Positions 36,241-48,376 are shown, counted from the stretch's first letter. The stretch is 64,000 nt of DNA from Homarus americanus (GCF_018991925.1 NW_024735503.1:5291990-5355989); one strand, 5' to 3'. Translations and numbers: made by a program. Notes: a model not told the origin generated them from the sequence alone.

Positions 36241-36879
36241 TTGGGATGTTCACACCAATTAAGGCTACTACTCTGCCAGGTAGCATTCAATGTTATCACT
36301 AAAATTCACCAGAGATAAAGCAAGTTGTACTTGTGAATAATAGAACAGAACAAATTGCTGCCTCCATCTGAGGTTCAGATTTCGCAAAAAAGAAAAAATG
36401 CGATGAATGGCAATCCAGTTATCCTTCAGAAGATGTTAGACAAGACAGGCCAGACGCAGGAAGTGGCCATCTACCTGCCCGAGGTGACCAACATGGTGTT
36501 GCTTGTGATAGGTCAAGACACTCTATTTACTTATAGCGCGACGTATGCCTAGTGCAGTTAAGCGGGTATACCTAAGGCACTGTACCATGCCCCTGGGGAC
36601 ACGTATCCACCCTGGAGTGTTGCTGGGTGTTGGTGACGGTGTTGAGGCGACCAGTTGAGAGAACCAAGTATTGTATTAACTATTGATGATCTGTGCCCGG
36701 CTCCTCCACACAGCTTAATACTAAACCGTATTTACTGTCCCGTCCTTAAAAGTGGTCGACACATGACACACACTTCACATATGAACAGTGAGAGACTTAC
36801 TTCCAAGATGAAGACGTCAGCAGACACTTTCTTTGTCCCTCGGCCACTTGTGACCAACCGGGAACATATTTAGGATCCC

Positions 36880-36935
36880 CTCAGCTTATTTCACCTGAAG
36901 ATTAACCACCCTAATATAATCTAACATAACCTAAG
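36880..36935. repeat. solo left end of foldback family
   Basis: CAGCTTATTTCACCTGAAG then ATTAACCACCCTAATATAAT and degenerate CTAACATAACC. No right arm was found nearby. Confidence 0.7.
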
Positions 36936-38830
36936 TGACTCAAACTACCATTCTGGATATTTAGTTGGACTTTTGAGATAATATGAGATGATTGCTTCTG
37001 ATAATAGTGTTCGATCTTGTCCAGTCCGTGTGTCTGTGACCCTCGTACACAAACATCAAGTGTATCATGACAGTTCTCTGCTAATAGTTTCTCAACTGTA
37101 CGAGTTTACCTGCAATGTCTATTTACATGCTGAATCGGCGTAAACTTGTATGACGATGCTTTTCTATCTATCTATCCGATGCAGAACCGAGTCTCCTCAA
37201 TGCGTGACTCATATCGCAAATGCACAGTACAATGATTTACGCTCACAGAAAATGGGAAACTGAGAGAAAATGAGTAAAGAATGGACCCTCTCTTGCTAGA
37301 AATACGAATAAAGTACAAACAAGTGACGAAAAAAGTATTATAATGTGTTGCATCAAAGCTTACTAGTTTAAGAATTTTGTGAGTCAGTAAATTGGATTAG
37401 ACGTCTGCCACTTAGCCAGTCAGTTTTGGAGTTGAATGAAGAGGATGACGCAACTAAAAGTAGTAAATATGATCTTCAGGTTTCTCCCCAACACCTGACT
37501 GGCGACACGTCCGCAGTGAGGCGCCTCGGCAGCTGTAGGAGTAACACATTACAATATTCCAAGAACACGTGAACATAACTATACAACATATTACAGTATG
37601 ACGTCAACATGAACCACCAATGAGTCCCATTAAATAGTATTCATTGACAGTCCAAATTAGTGACGTATATATGGTCTTTCAACACCTGTTCTCATGCTCA
37701 CCTGTTTGTTGGGAGGGGGGGGGGGTCAAACCAGCTACCTGGAGGACAATAGCGATCATTGAGTATACTTGCCACTGCACCTCACTCACTTTAAAGACAA
37801 CAATTAAAAAGAAACATCAACCGTAAAACCATTTCATTTGTACCATAAACAGTTGAAAATTCATAATAATATCGAATCCAGAGAATTTTTGTACTAGGAA
37901 AAACTGAAGAAGTAATGATATAATAATTACCACACTAAGAGTAACTAAGTTTGTGGCATAGTAATATTCTTAACATTTTACGATTATAATTGTTACCTTA
38001 TGGTTGCCAAGACCGAGGTTAATTTCTGTTGTTCTTTGTCCTTGTTGTCTAATGGTTGTTAAAAATTGGAATAGTTTACCTAGTATTGTATGTCTGTACA
38101 GCCAGCAGGACAGTACTTTGATTCGCACAATAGAAGAGTCCTGTGGTCGTTACTTTACTGCTGGTAGAGTATCATAACTTTTAGTTGTTGTTGGAATAGT
38201 TTAACTGCTAACCTTCTGACGCACTTAGAGACCTTAGTTAGTGCAGCAGTTATACCATTATAACCACAAAAAGTGCTGGTCTCCGGCAGTTTGACCCACC
38301 GGACATAACAAGACGTCAAACGAAGCTGTTATGTCACGTGCACCCTCCCCCCACCCGCCCACTCTACCTGCAGTATCCTCTGAATTAAAAAAATTTTATA
38401 AACAGAAAACATATTGCAGGGAGGGAGAGAGGTAAGGGACTGGGTGTTAGCGACCTGCCCCAGCCCTCAGTGCCCCAGGGAATATCACATCCTCCCAGGA
38501 AATTAGGGAAAACGGGCGGCAGTTGACGACAGGCGGGGCTGACACGTGACCGACTCCACGTACACATCCTCTCACCCCGCCCACGACCCACCACCTGTGT
38601 CTCTTTAGTCTTGGGGTCCGACACACACTGTTAAGGAAGACGCTACAATATTTTGTTATCAAGGTGTAGGTAGAACTGTACTGTAGATTGTTGTAAAAAA
38701 AACAAAAGTTAAGTTCATCCATGAAAGTCCGCATACAAGGCATTTCAAGGTTATGATAATGATGTATTGTGTATAAAAGTCATCCAGCTATCCTTGGTTT
38801 TAGTCTTAGCAACAGAAAAAATAATCAATG
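36936..38830. other. gene-free region; dispersed repeat copy at ~37094-37185
   Basis: AT-rich unique-looking DNA with a G10 run at ~37710. Bases 37094-37185 contain TTTACCTGCAATGTCTATTT and ACATGCTGAAT, which recur at ~39236-39345. No ORF or exon was supported. Confidence 0.5.
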
Positions 38831-38854
38831 CATATAACACCAAGTCATCATCTT

Positions 38855-39030
38855 TGTCGTTAACGTCTGGCTTCCCACAAGGGAGTATCTTGGGAACCTT
38901 TGTCTATTATTGCTAAATGTAAATTATAATGCAGACGACGGTACCTTTTTAGTGTCAGATAAAGGTACAAATAATTTACTTAGCTCTCATACAATGTGAC
39001 TATTCCTGTTCATCACGGTACTCTGCCTTA
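38855..39030 (+). pseudogene. degenerate reverse transcriptase palm fragment
   Basis: SGFPQGSILG (38870-38900) resembles the G-PQGS-LGP block. After two stops and a shift, NYNADDGTFLVSDKG (~38930-38975) resembles a YADD palm region. Order and spacing suit an RT, but the fragment is short and badly decayed. Confidence 0.5.
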
Positions 39031-39235
39031 ATACAAAGCTTGAAAGTCAAACTACAAATTGATCAAAGCCTAACGCAACCTATGACACTAATGTATGAGT
39101 GACGTGTTGTTAAAGTGATCAAACGGTATCAGTAAGGATTCTGTACGTACAGTGTGTCTATGTTGTGTAGATATATAGTGAGTAATTCGACCCGCCATCC
39201 CCACAGATGACTGCAATGGGAATAAGCCAACCTAC

Positions 39236-39345
39236 TGTACTCGTATTTGTTTACCTGCATTGTCTGTGTACATTGTTTGTATACCTGCATTGTCTACGTA
39301 TTGTACATGCTGAACCAGTGTGAACTTTTATAATTATTTTACTGA
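39236..39345. repeat. dispersed repeat, second copy
   Basis: Carries GTTTACCTGCATTGTCTGTG twice in tandem (~39248, ~39279), then TACATGCTGAACCAGTGTGA, parallel to 37094-37150. Possibly an old LINE 3' UTR. Confidence 0.6.
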
Positions 39346-39420
39346 ATATATCTGTGTCTCTCTGTCTGTTTGCCTGGCTATCTATTTCTTATGTTTTTAT
39401 TAATGTGTTCAAGGTTATGA

Positions 39421-39423
<3 letters not shown>

Positions 39424-39452
<29 letters not shown>
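39424..39452. repeat. (CA)n microsatellite
   Basis: About 14 CA units. Confidence 0.95.
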
Positions 39453-39454
<2 letters not shown>

Positions 39455-39738
39455 AGTAACTCGAACATAATAAAATAAGTAGAAAAAAGAAGAATGTAAA
39501 AAGTAGTTCACCTTACTCTGTGCGTTGTGGTCAGGTCAGCTGGGAGTGTTACAAGGAGACGTTGCTGAGGAAAGTGTGAAAAATGACCAAGGTCAGTTCC
39601 TCCCCTCTTTGTGTTAAGTGACTACGTGCCAGCTGGTCGTTTAACATTGTAGGTTGGTCATGTAAAGTTGCTTGTGGTCACTTAACACATATTGCTGTGA
39701 ATGACTGATTTTTGCATCGTGTGTGTGTGTGTGTGTGT

Positions 39739-39742
39739 AATG

Positions 39743-39801
<59 letters not shown>

Positions 39802-41910
39802 TAACGGTTTATTGAAAGAGCTTGGCAGCCAGAAGGCTGAAAATATACAGTTACATATTTGGGGAATGGGTTTCGAATTACAAATAATATACAAGTAACA
39901 TAAGTGATACAAATAAGATATATAATAACTAGATGGGGAAAAGCTCAAACTACAGGGCATTTCAACATAGTGACAGTGCAAGAAGTAGTATTTACTGGGA
40001 GTGAATACACTGGTTTATTACAAGTTATTGATAATTTTTACAATGGTTGGGACTGGGCTGTTCTTATAGCGATCAGTTCGTGCACGTATGGGCTGGATGC
40101 GGTTGTGGTGTCGAACAGTAATTCTCGGGCTAGGGATCTCAGGTGGTAGTAGGAGCCGGTGTCGAGGATGGTGTAGAAGCTTCTTACCAAATTTGCAGAT
40201 GAGGTCGTGGTGATGGTCAGTGAGAGTCGAAAGGGTCAGTGTGTTGAGCGCTTCTTGATATGTGGAGTAGGAAGGGGAGAGAATAATCTTGCCTGCCCTC
40301 TTTTGCACTTTTTCTAGGTGTTTACGTTGTGTGGCATTTAGGGAGGAAGACCAGGTAGGGGAGGCATAGGTGAGCTTGGGAAGTATGAATGTTGTGTAAA
40401 CACTGAGGAGCTCGGGTGCAGGAACTCCGAGGGACTTGAGTCGGCGGAGGAGGTGGAGACGGAAACTGGAGGATTTGACAACTTCACTGACGTGTGGTTT
40501 CCAATTTAGTTTGTTGTCTATGGTGACGCCGAGGAGCTTCGTGGAATCTACAACCTGGAGTGTGTTCGGACCTAAAGTAATGGAAGGAGGTGGGACAATG
40601 TCGGAGGAGAGGTTGATGTGCATAACCATGGTCTTGGTATGGTTGATGGTGACATGGTTGTTGGTGGTCCAGTTTTGGAGACTGTTCAATAAATCCTGAA
40701 GGGCGGTATAGTCGGGAGCAGAATTGTTGACGCTGATCCCAATGGTGGAGTCGTCGACATATTTCCAGCGAGCAGGGGTTTCTCTTAGGGCATCATTGAT
40801 GAGCATAAGGAAGCAGAGTGGTCCCATCTTGGTGCCTTGGGGGACGCCACAGGTGAGTGACTGAAAGGTGGAGACAGCCCCTCGGAAGCGTACAGCTTGG
40901 CGTCGGTCACTGAGGAAGTCTGTAAGCCATGGTATAAGACTTCTCCGAAGCCCGAGGTCAATAGCTTTGTTGATGATTATATTGTGGTCGACTAGGTCGA
41001 ATGCTTTAGTGAAATCAATGAAGGCGACAGCTACAGACGTTTTTCGTTTCTCGAGATGGCGGTATATGTAATCGAGAAAGCTGACAAGACAGTGAGTGGT
41101 GGAGGAAGTTTTCATGTTGCCAAATTGCTGAGGGTCTACGACTCCTGCAATATCAGCATAAGCCCAGTCGAACACAAAACTTTCACAGATTAGGCTGGGT
41201 ATTGGGGTGATTGCAATAGGTCGTAGCTGATTTAAGGATTGTGGGCTGGTTGACTTGGGCACTGGTGATACATAAGAGGTCTTCCAGTCAGCTGGGCATC
41301 TGGCTTGACTGAGAGAAGCATTGATGATGGAGCATAGGGGTTTAGCAAGCTCCGGGGAGAACTCCTTGAAGAGTTTCATTGGTAAGTCAATGGGGGTGGT
41401 AGAGCGTTTTAATTTTAGTTTGTCCAGGCGTTTTGCTACTTCAAATTCTTCTACTAAGTCAGTGGGAAGGGGGGCTGGTAGGTAAGCAGGGAGAGTGGTT
41501 GTGTCAAGCCGGGGGAGCGTCTGGCATATAGTAGCGAAATGGTTATTTGTTTGCTCAGCTGCGTCAACATTAGTGAGATGGCTAAGGAAGGGGAGGGGGT
41601 GTGTCTTATTGTTTAGTCCACAGAGTTCTTTAAGCTTACCATACCATTGACTGATGTTGGTCTGCTTCAGGTGTTGTAATTTGGTTGGGTAGTGGGACTT
41701 CTTTGCAGTGCGTATTTCGCGGATGATTCGGTTGCGAAGGGACCTGTAGCGGATGTGGTCATTGAGATGAAAGGCTCTGTCTCTCTGTTGCATAAGTCTT
41801 TTGATCCGAAGTGTGATCCAGGGCAAGTCAGCTGGGTGAGATCTGACGGACTTCTCGGGGAAGAAGTGGTGGTGAGCTTCCGTGGTGGTGTTGGTATAAT
41901 TTATCCATTT

Positions 41911-41911
<1 letters not shown>
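39739..41911 (-). mobile_element. second, 5'-truncated copy of the 27.7-kb LINE
   Basis: Minus strand, with the (AAT)n tail at 39739-39799 and the same 3' UTR (TTAACGGTTTATTGAAAGAG). It is truncated at the codon run KWINYTNT, equivalent to ~28556 in the first copy, immediately against a (TG)n tract. It lacks the endonuclease. A (TG)n at 39720-39738 precedes the tail. Confidence 0.95.
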
Positions 41912-41973
<62 letters not shown>

Positions 41974-42090
41974 CGTCTCCTCAAATCGACTATCTATACT
42001 ATCACCTCCCCGGGACCTCGATGACGAGTCATTCTCAAGCAGAGTCAGCGCTTCACGTACCTCAGTGACATATGTCGGAACTAAGAACAA
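40018..42090 (-). CDS. LINE reverse transcriptase, 5'-truncated but open
   Basis: Of the 690 codons, the first ~60 read flank and microsatellite (THTHTH), so the LINE part starts at KWINYTNTTTEAHHHF. It has RT blocks AFIDFTKAFDLVDH, CGVPQGTKMGP and KYVDDSTIGI with both Asp residues, and is open to NNL-stop. Side by side with the first copy, about a dozen amino acids differ over ~630, so the copies separated recently. Without endonuclease or promoter it should not move by itself. Confidence 0.88.
41911..41972. repeat. (TG)n microsatellite at LINE 5' junction
   Basis: (TG)n interrupted by TATG at ~41944; directly abuts the truncated LINE end. Confidence 0.95.
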
Positions 42091-42360
42091 AAACCATCAT
42101 TTACGGACTAACTCACTGACTCAGCTAATGGAAGTACTGGCTGCTGAAAGATGGATTAAAGCTTTCAGAAAAACCCGACAGTTACGTAGTAGACCGAAGG
42201 GAACTGTCACGAGATTACACTTGTTAAGTTTTGTACACAAAAGACTCCACGTCAGATTTGCGTCATCAACAAAGTGAAAAATGTTTGAGAAGTTGTTGGT
42301 CAGGGTCGGTCTTCTCGCCTCCTGTACATTAATACTTAGAGTGAAGGTTCTTGCCCCCAT
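41973..42360. other. unique-looking DNA
   Basis: No supported gene; open frames here are short. Confidence 0.45.
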
Positions 42361-42503
42361 CTTATTTCATCATAAAATTAACCATCCTAATCTAACCTGA
42401 CCTGTGACTTAACCTAACCTAACGTGACTTAACTACCCTAACTTATTCTAACCAACTAGGTTGTGTTAGAGTATTTAATCCACGGGTGAAATAAGCTGGA
42501 GGA
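42361..42503. mobile_element. short foldback element, paired ends
   Basis: Left arm CTTATTTCATCATAAAATTA-ACCATCCTAA (42361-42390) and right arm GTTAGAGTATTTAATCC then GGTGAAATAAGCTGG (42465-42495) are diverged inverted copies of the family terminus. Between them is ~75 bp of CCTAACC-type sequence. Smallest paired member in the window. Confidence 0.62.
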
Positions 42504-42721
42504 CTAATCTTGATGTGATTCGGTTTCGCTAGCACCAGCTCTCCTTAGGTGTGACGAGTGTTTGTAATGTTTATAGCAATGTTGACTGATCTGTCTGGTA
42601 TGACACACTGACTGAGGTTTGGTTTATGGTGATGTGGTCCGCGTTCAAGTAATTTTTAATCAACTTTGTTTACTGATCTTGAAAGAACAACATTGAAGAG
42701 AACAAGTAACTCTGTAAAGTC

Positions 42722-42800
42722 TCATTGCACCCCGACGTGGGTCAGTGACCTGTGTCCGGGTGGGCTAATCCCCGTAAAAAGAAAAGAAAAGAGAAAAAAC
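42722..42800 (+). repeat. dispersed repeat GTGGGTCAGTGACCTGTGYCCGG, copy 1
   Basis: CCCCGACGTGGGTCAGTGAC, CTGTGTCCGGGTGGGC and TAATCCCCGTAAAAAG. The same ~45-bp block occurs at 52030-52085 (plus) and 55835-55890 (minus). Family unidentified; possibly the 3' end of a SINE or LINE. Confidence 0.75.
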
Positions 42801-44679
42801 CGTACCAATGAGATCCTGGCGGCACAAGTTTGTGAGGTTCCTGATCAGCAGAGTGAGAAACTGGGGAGTGTGACAGAGAAATTTACAATTGTATCTCATA
42901 TAATATTATTCTTACTAATTCTCATCTGTATTTTTATCTGTTTCCCAGTGAAATATTTATGGTCCTCTATTTTTATTTGCTTAATATTAACTCTTCCCAC
43001 ACCTGGAACATATGGTGTAGCTTGTAGGAGACCCGAGGCTGCCTGCAGTAATAACCAACACTTAAATCAACAAGTTCGCCACGCGGCCCGGGGACCTCCA
43101 CAACCAAGACTAAATATAGCAGTCTGCATTATACAGTACTTTGACTCGGTTTCTCCTTTTTTTTATGCTTTCAGTTTTCGAGAGTAATTACAGTTGCTTT
43201 TCTCATGTATGACGGAGACGGGAGTGGCAATCTAGCCAGTGGCTGATGTAATTACCGGGAGCGGCGGTGTGTGGTAGACCTGCTCGGCTCCCTGTCTTCC
43301 TGAGATCATAATTACCACCTTCTCCTTCAGCTGTTGATCCACACGGATACAACCAATAAATCCTTTCCCTCATTTTCAGTAAAACAATTACATGTTGCTG
43401 TAACTCTCATACATCACCGGGGAAACTACCACGAGCAGTACCTCCCTCCGGCCTAGATACAGGTCCTGGCGGTACACTCCTTCAGGTCAGGCGGAACACA
43501 TCAGTCTCCAGTAACTACACGCACCCTGTTGTGGACTAGTGTATTTGATAACCTAAAATATACGCTGACGGACCTTAGTTGTTGAAGCACAGTTATACAA
43601 TCCTGCATCAATAGTTTCGATGTTTTCTATACCAAGGACGTCGCGTTTTCTTCAGAACAGCCAGGTCAGGTGTGTTGTGTTTTGCCATCTTTTTGGGGTG
43701 TAAATTATTTCTTCGTAATTAACCAGGCAGCTGAACTTGTAAATATTCAGACTCGCTATGGTTAAGATAGTTTATCGTTGGTGAGGTAAATCATCAGGAT
43801 ATAAGAGTTTGTGGTCTCTAATTACCAGGTGATCCGTTTTCGTTGGTAGGGAAAGACGTCGTTGGCGGGTATAGTGACGATAACATACCCTCGTGTCAAC
43901 TCTCGAAATGTCTACTATTCCCATTTGATCGGGGTTAGGTTAAGCTAGGCTAGACTAGGCTAGGATAGGCTAGCTTAACTTAGGCTAGGTTAGGTTAGGT
44001 TAGGTTAAGTAAATTAAGTTTCAGATATCTTTAACTGGGAATGAATGAGATTTTTAGAGTAGACAAAATGGACTTAACCGTTGTGACGAGTTTCAGAAGA
44101 GCGACCAAACACAACAAAATTTACACAAAGGAATGTTAAGTGACCAAGATTATGACAGGTTGAGTCACCCGAAGAACCTCAGCCCTTTCTTATTTCACCT
44201 TAAGATTAACCACCCTAACCTAACCTAACCTAACAAAGTGCTGTTAGGAATGAGGAAATATACAATCGTGAAAGCAAAACTCTTACTTAACACCCTATAC
44301 ACTACTCTAGCTAACACCCACTTTTTTTCCTCCTCTAGTACAAAAATATCTTGCTATCGTCTCTTGTGTTACTCGAACGCTGAAAGGTAAAAACGATAGA
44401 AAGCTTAGCGTGGTTTTTTTCCTTAATGACAAAGTACAGGTTAGGTTAGGTTAGGTTTGAGGGTTTAACCATCAGATGAGGTAGATAGTTTAGGTGGTTT
44501 AATTCGGTTTTACTTGCTAGGGTTTATACTTGGTGAATTCGTATTTGTGTTTAGTTAGTGGAAAGAGAGGGGTACCAGATCCCTAATGGTGTTATTGCTT
44601 CTTGTTGACAAAGGAACTCATGATCTGATGCTTTGGACTGAGAACAGTACTGAGGGGGCAGATTAGTCTCATTAAAGCC
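42801..44679. other. gene-poor region with TTAGG-type tracts
   Basis: GGTTAGGTTAAGC...GGCTAGGTTAGGTTAGG tract at 43930-44015; family left end (CTTATTTCACCTTAAG, ATTAACCACCCTAACC) at 44187-44235; GGTTAGGTTAGGTTAGG at 44440-44460 followed by a weakly similar right end. A T/A-rich open frame near 42.9 kb is not a convincing gene. Confidence 0.6.
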
Positions 44680-46735
44680 TGCCACTCTCAAGTCCCTTCA
44701 ATCTCAAGTTCCTTCACTCTCAAGTCACTTCTCTCTCAAGTTCCTTCACTCTCAAGTCCCTTCACTCTCAAGTCCCTTCACTCTCAAGTCACTTCTCTCT
44801 CAAGTCCCTTCATTCTCAAGTCCCTTCATTCTCAATTCCCTTCATTCCCAAGTCCCTTCATTCTCAAGTCCCTTCTCTCTCAAGTCCCTTCTCTCTCAAG
44901 TCCCTTCATTTTCGATTCCCTTCATTCCCAAGTCCCTTCCTTCTCAAGTCCCTTCTCTCTCAAGTCCCTTCTCTTTCAAGTCCCTTCTCTTTCAAGTCCC
45001 TTCACTCTCAAGTCCCTTCTCTCTCAAGTCCCTTCACTCTCAAGTCCCTTCATTCTCAAGTCCCTTCATTCTCAAGTCCCTTCACTCTCAAGTCCCTTCA
45101 TTCTCAAATCCCTTCATTCCCAAGTCCCCGCTCTCTCAAGTCCCTTCACTCTCAAGTCCCTTCACTCTCAAGTCCCTTCACTCTCTAGTCCCTTTTATCT
45201 CAAGCCCCTTCACTCTCAAGTCCATTCACTCTCAAGTCCCTTCACTCTCAAGTCCCTTCACTCTAGACCTCTATCCGAAGCCCTTCACTCTCAAGTCCAT
45301 TCACCTCAAGTCCCTTCACTTTTAAGCCCCTTCACTCTTTCGCTAAGTCCATTCACTCTCAAGTCCTTCACTCAAGTCCTTCACTTAAAGTCCCTTCATT
45401 CCCCAAGTCCCTTCACTCGTCCCCTTCCTTCTCAAGTCCCCTTTCTCTCAAGCCTTCCTCTCTCAAGTCCCTTCCTTCTCAAGTCCTCAATTAAAGTCCT
45501 TTCACTCAAGCCCCTTCACTCTCAAGTCCATTCACTCTCAAGTCCCATCTCTCTCAAGTCCCTTCACTCTCAAGTCCCTTCACTCTCAAGTCCCTTCACT
45601 CTAAAGTCCATTCACTCTCAAATCCCTTCACTCTCAAGTCCATTCACTCTCAAGTCCCTTCACTCTCAAGTCCCTTCTCTCTCAAGTCCCTCTACTCTCA
45701 AGTCCCTTCACTCTCAAGTCCATTCACTCTCAAGTCCCTTCAGTCTGAAGTCTCTTCACTTTAAAGTCCCTTCATTCTCAAGTCCCTTCACTCCCAAGTC
45801 CCTTCATTCTCAAGTCCCTTCACTCTCAAATCCCTTCATTCTCAAGTCCATTCATTCTCAATTCCCTTCATTCCCAAGTCCCTTCACACTCAAGTCCCTT
45901 CACTTTCAAGTCCCTTCACTCTCAAGTCCCTTCACTCTCAAGTCCCTTCATTCTCAAGTCCCTACCAGTCTCAAGTCCCTTCACTCTCAAGTCCCTTCAC
46001 TTCCAAGTACCTTCACTCAAGTCCCTCTCACTCTGTCCTCTTACTCTCAAGTCCCTTCATTCTCAAGTTCCTTCACTTTCAAGTCCCTTCACTCTCAAGT
46101 CCCTTTACTCTCAAGTCCCTTCTCTCTCAAGTCCCTTCACTCTAAAGTCCCTTCACTTTCAAGTCCCTTTACTATCAAGTCCCTTCACTCTCAAGTCCCT
46201 TCTATCTCAAGTCCCTTCACTCTCAAGTCCCTTCACTCTCAAGTCCCTTCTCTCTCAAGTTCCTTCACTCTCAAGTCCATTCATTCTCAAGTCCCTTCTC
46301 TCTCAAGTCCCTTCACTCTCAAGTCCCTTCACTCTCAAGTCCCTTTTCTTTCAAGTCCCTTCACTCTCAAGTCCATTCACTCTCAAGTTCCTTCACTCTC
46401 AAGTCCTTTTTCTTTCAAGTCCCTTCTCCCTCAAGTCCCTTTTCTCTAAAGTCCCTTAACTCTTAAGTCCCTTTTCTCTAAAGTCCCTTCACTCTCAAGT
46501 CCCTTCATTCTCAAGTCCCTTCATTCCCAAGCCCCTTCACTCTCAAGTCCCTTCATTCTCAAATCCCTTCATTCCCAAGTCCCTTCACTCTCAAGTCCGT
46601 TCATTCCCAAGTCCCTTCTCTCTCAAGTCCCTTCCCTCTCAAGTCCCTTTTCTCTAAAGTCCCTTAACTCTAAAGTTCCTTTTCTCTAAAGTCCCTTCAC
46701 TCTCAAGTCCCTTCATTCTCAAGTCCTTTCTCTCG
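44680..46735. repeat. 16-bp satellite CACTCTCAAGTCCCTT
   Basis: About 2.05 kb, ~125 units. Variants CATTCTCAAGTCCCTT, CTCTCTCAAGTCCCTT and CATTCCCAAGTCCCTT are interspersed. A disturbed zone at ~45260-45500 has units of irregular length. There is no coding potential. Confidence 0.96.
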
Positions 46736-47315
46736 ACTTTGATTGGTTCAGTCAGGACAAGAGGAGTATAATGTCCTGCAGGTACACCGCTCACCGCTCG
46801 CTTTCTCTTCCGAACAATTCATCTCCACTTCTCGCCCCGTAATTTCTCTCGACCGTAAAAAAAAAAAATATAGCAAACGAATCATTTCTTTTCCTGCAGC
46901 TCAGCCAGATGGAAACTAACTTCTTTTTTGTCGGTGATTTGACTTTCAATTTGTTTTACCCAAAGATTAACGACGGGTACCTTACTTTGGGGGGTTAGGT
47001 TAGGTTACGTTAGATTAGATTAGTTTAGGTTAGACTAAGATTAGGTTAGGTTCGGTTTAGTTTGGGTAAGGTAAGTTAGATCTAAGTTAGGTTGAGTTAG
47101 GTTAAATTAGGTTTGATTAAGTTAGGTGGTTAATCTTCAGGTGATAATTTTGTTTGTCATTTGACCACCTGTATAAAGTTGTCTTTATCTGGTCAAGTCG
47201 GCGACAAGAAGCTCAAAGGTGACGTAGTAATTTCAACTTGGTGCTCAAGATTCCACTGCATCTTATTTTTAAGCCTCGTTGTTAGTGTCTTAATTCTCCT
47301 ACACGCCGTTCAGTG

Positions 47316-47318
<3 letters not shown>
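46736..47318. other. unique DNA and foldback right end
   Basis: TTAGG-type tract at ~46995-47120 ends with AAGTTAGGTGGTTAATCTTC then AGGTGA at 47122-47147, the family right terminus. No left terminus. An A11 run is at ~46858. Confidence 0.6.

Positions 47319-47359
<41 letters not shown>
47319..47359. repeat. (GA)n microsatellite
   Basis: About 20 GA units. Confidence 0.96.
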
Positions 47360-47362
<3 letters not shown>

Positions 47363-47453
47363 TGTATAAATATATAAGGAGGGAAAGTCAGTGAGAGGAT
47401 GCAGGTTGGTTATCCTCATGAGAGAGAAAGTCATGTGATCATCAGTATAATTG

Positions 47454-47456
<3 letters not shown>

Positions 47457-47527
<71 letters not shown>
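47457..47527. repeat. (TA)n, left target flank of TIR element
   Basis: About 35 TA units ending directly at the left inverted repeat. Confidence 0.96.
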
Positions 47528-47529
<2 letters not shown>

Positions 47530-47776
47530 TGGTTCAAAAAACTAAAGTTCTTTATATTTTTAGTGCTCTATGTTTATTTGCGTCCTTTACATGAAAAAAC
47601 ATTTCAGGCGAAATTATAGGTAATTACAGCTTCATTTAGGGTATGCACAAGTGGCCCGAAAATTCTACTTCTCTAATGTTTTCTCCCTCTATAAAATAAT
47701 TCTTGTTCCTGACATCAGATACAAGTGATTTATTTGTTACATTTATTTGTTGGTGTTTATTTTATCCACAATATGA
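47528..47776 (+). repeat. left terminal inverted repeat
   Basis: 249 bp from GGTGGTTC to TTTTATCCACAATATGA. The inner edge lies only ~20 bp before the ORF. Confidence 0.93.
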
Positions 47777-47797
47777 ACAGCCTGTCGGTCACTTGTA

Positions 47798-48376
47798 TTG
47801 GCTCTGTCCAAGGCAGCAGCTCCAAGCAATGATATATCCTTCCTCAAACAACTTCATTATTATGGGGAGAAAATAGATGAATCAGTTGGAATGGCAGCAA
47901 CAAAGGCTTTCCAGCGGCATCTCTGGTATTTAAGTGAGGAGTCAGTAGCTCTGGCTCTCTTCAGTGATAGTGTTTCGTATGCTGAGAAAAGAGAAATCCT
48001 TGAGTCAATGAAGGGAAAGAACGAGAAAACGGAATGTCCAAAGAAGCTGAAAGTGACAGAAGAGGAAATTCCATCACTGGAGCTTAAAAACCTTGCATCC
48101 ACAAATACTAACTGCTTCTTTCAAACCACGCTCCTGGATTCTGGATTCGTCTCCAAAGATCCAAGCCAATGGAATGACGATCCACAGTTCCTTGAGTCAA
48201 GGGAAATTCTACAAGAGTTGCAGGTGGTGAATGATGTGGCCGAAAGAGCGGTGAAGCTTATCCAGGACTACAACTCTTCAATTACGAAAAGCGAAGATCA
48301 AAAGCAGTACCTGCTTCAGGTGGTCACCACACATCGACGTCAGTATCCCAACATAAAGAAGGCTAATCTTCTGTGA
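47798..48376 (+). CDS. ORF of the TIR element, function unknown
   Basis: 192 codons, open from a non-ATG codon (TTG at 47798); an in-frame stop lies at 47774-47776, and the first in-frame ATG is residue 32 (47891). Either translation starts there, or the frame is the 3' exon or remnant of a longer protein. The sequence is acidic-helical with FQRHLWYLSEESVALALFSD (~38-57), a lysine-rich stretch (~70-86), DPSQWNDDPQFLESREIL and a C-terminal block VVNDVAERAVKLIQDYNSS, then EDQKQYLLQVVTTHRRQYPN. That C-terminal pattern resembles uncharacterised proteins found in many copies in arthropods and cnidarians; the function is not known to me. No DDE/DDD triad or zinc finger is visible. Confidence 0.7.
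   Translation: MALSKAAAPSNDISFLKQLHYYGEKIDESVGMAATKAFQRHLWYLSEESVALALFSDSVSYAEKREILESMKGKNEKTECPKKLKVTEEEIPSLELKNLASTNTNCFFQTTLLDSGFVSKDPSQWNDDPQFLESREILQELQVVNDVAERAVKLIQDYNSSITKSEDQKQYLLQVVTTHRRQYPNIKKANLL

Noticed and set aside
36355..36552. 65-codon frame (QKRKNAMNGNPVILQKMLDK...)
   Set aside because: Looks protein-like, but it is short, without a recognised motif, splice signal or neighbour support; could be a decayed fragment.
42666..43187. 173-codon frame with a hydrophobic middle
   Set aside because: Includes the dispersed GTGGGTCAGTGACC repeat and its A-rich part; the hydrophobic stretch reflects T-rich DNA.
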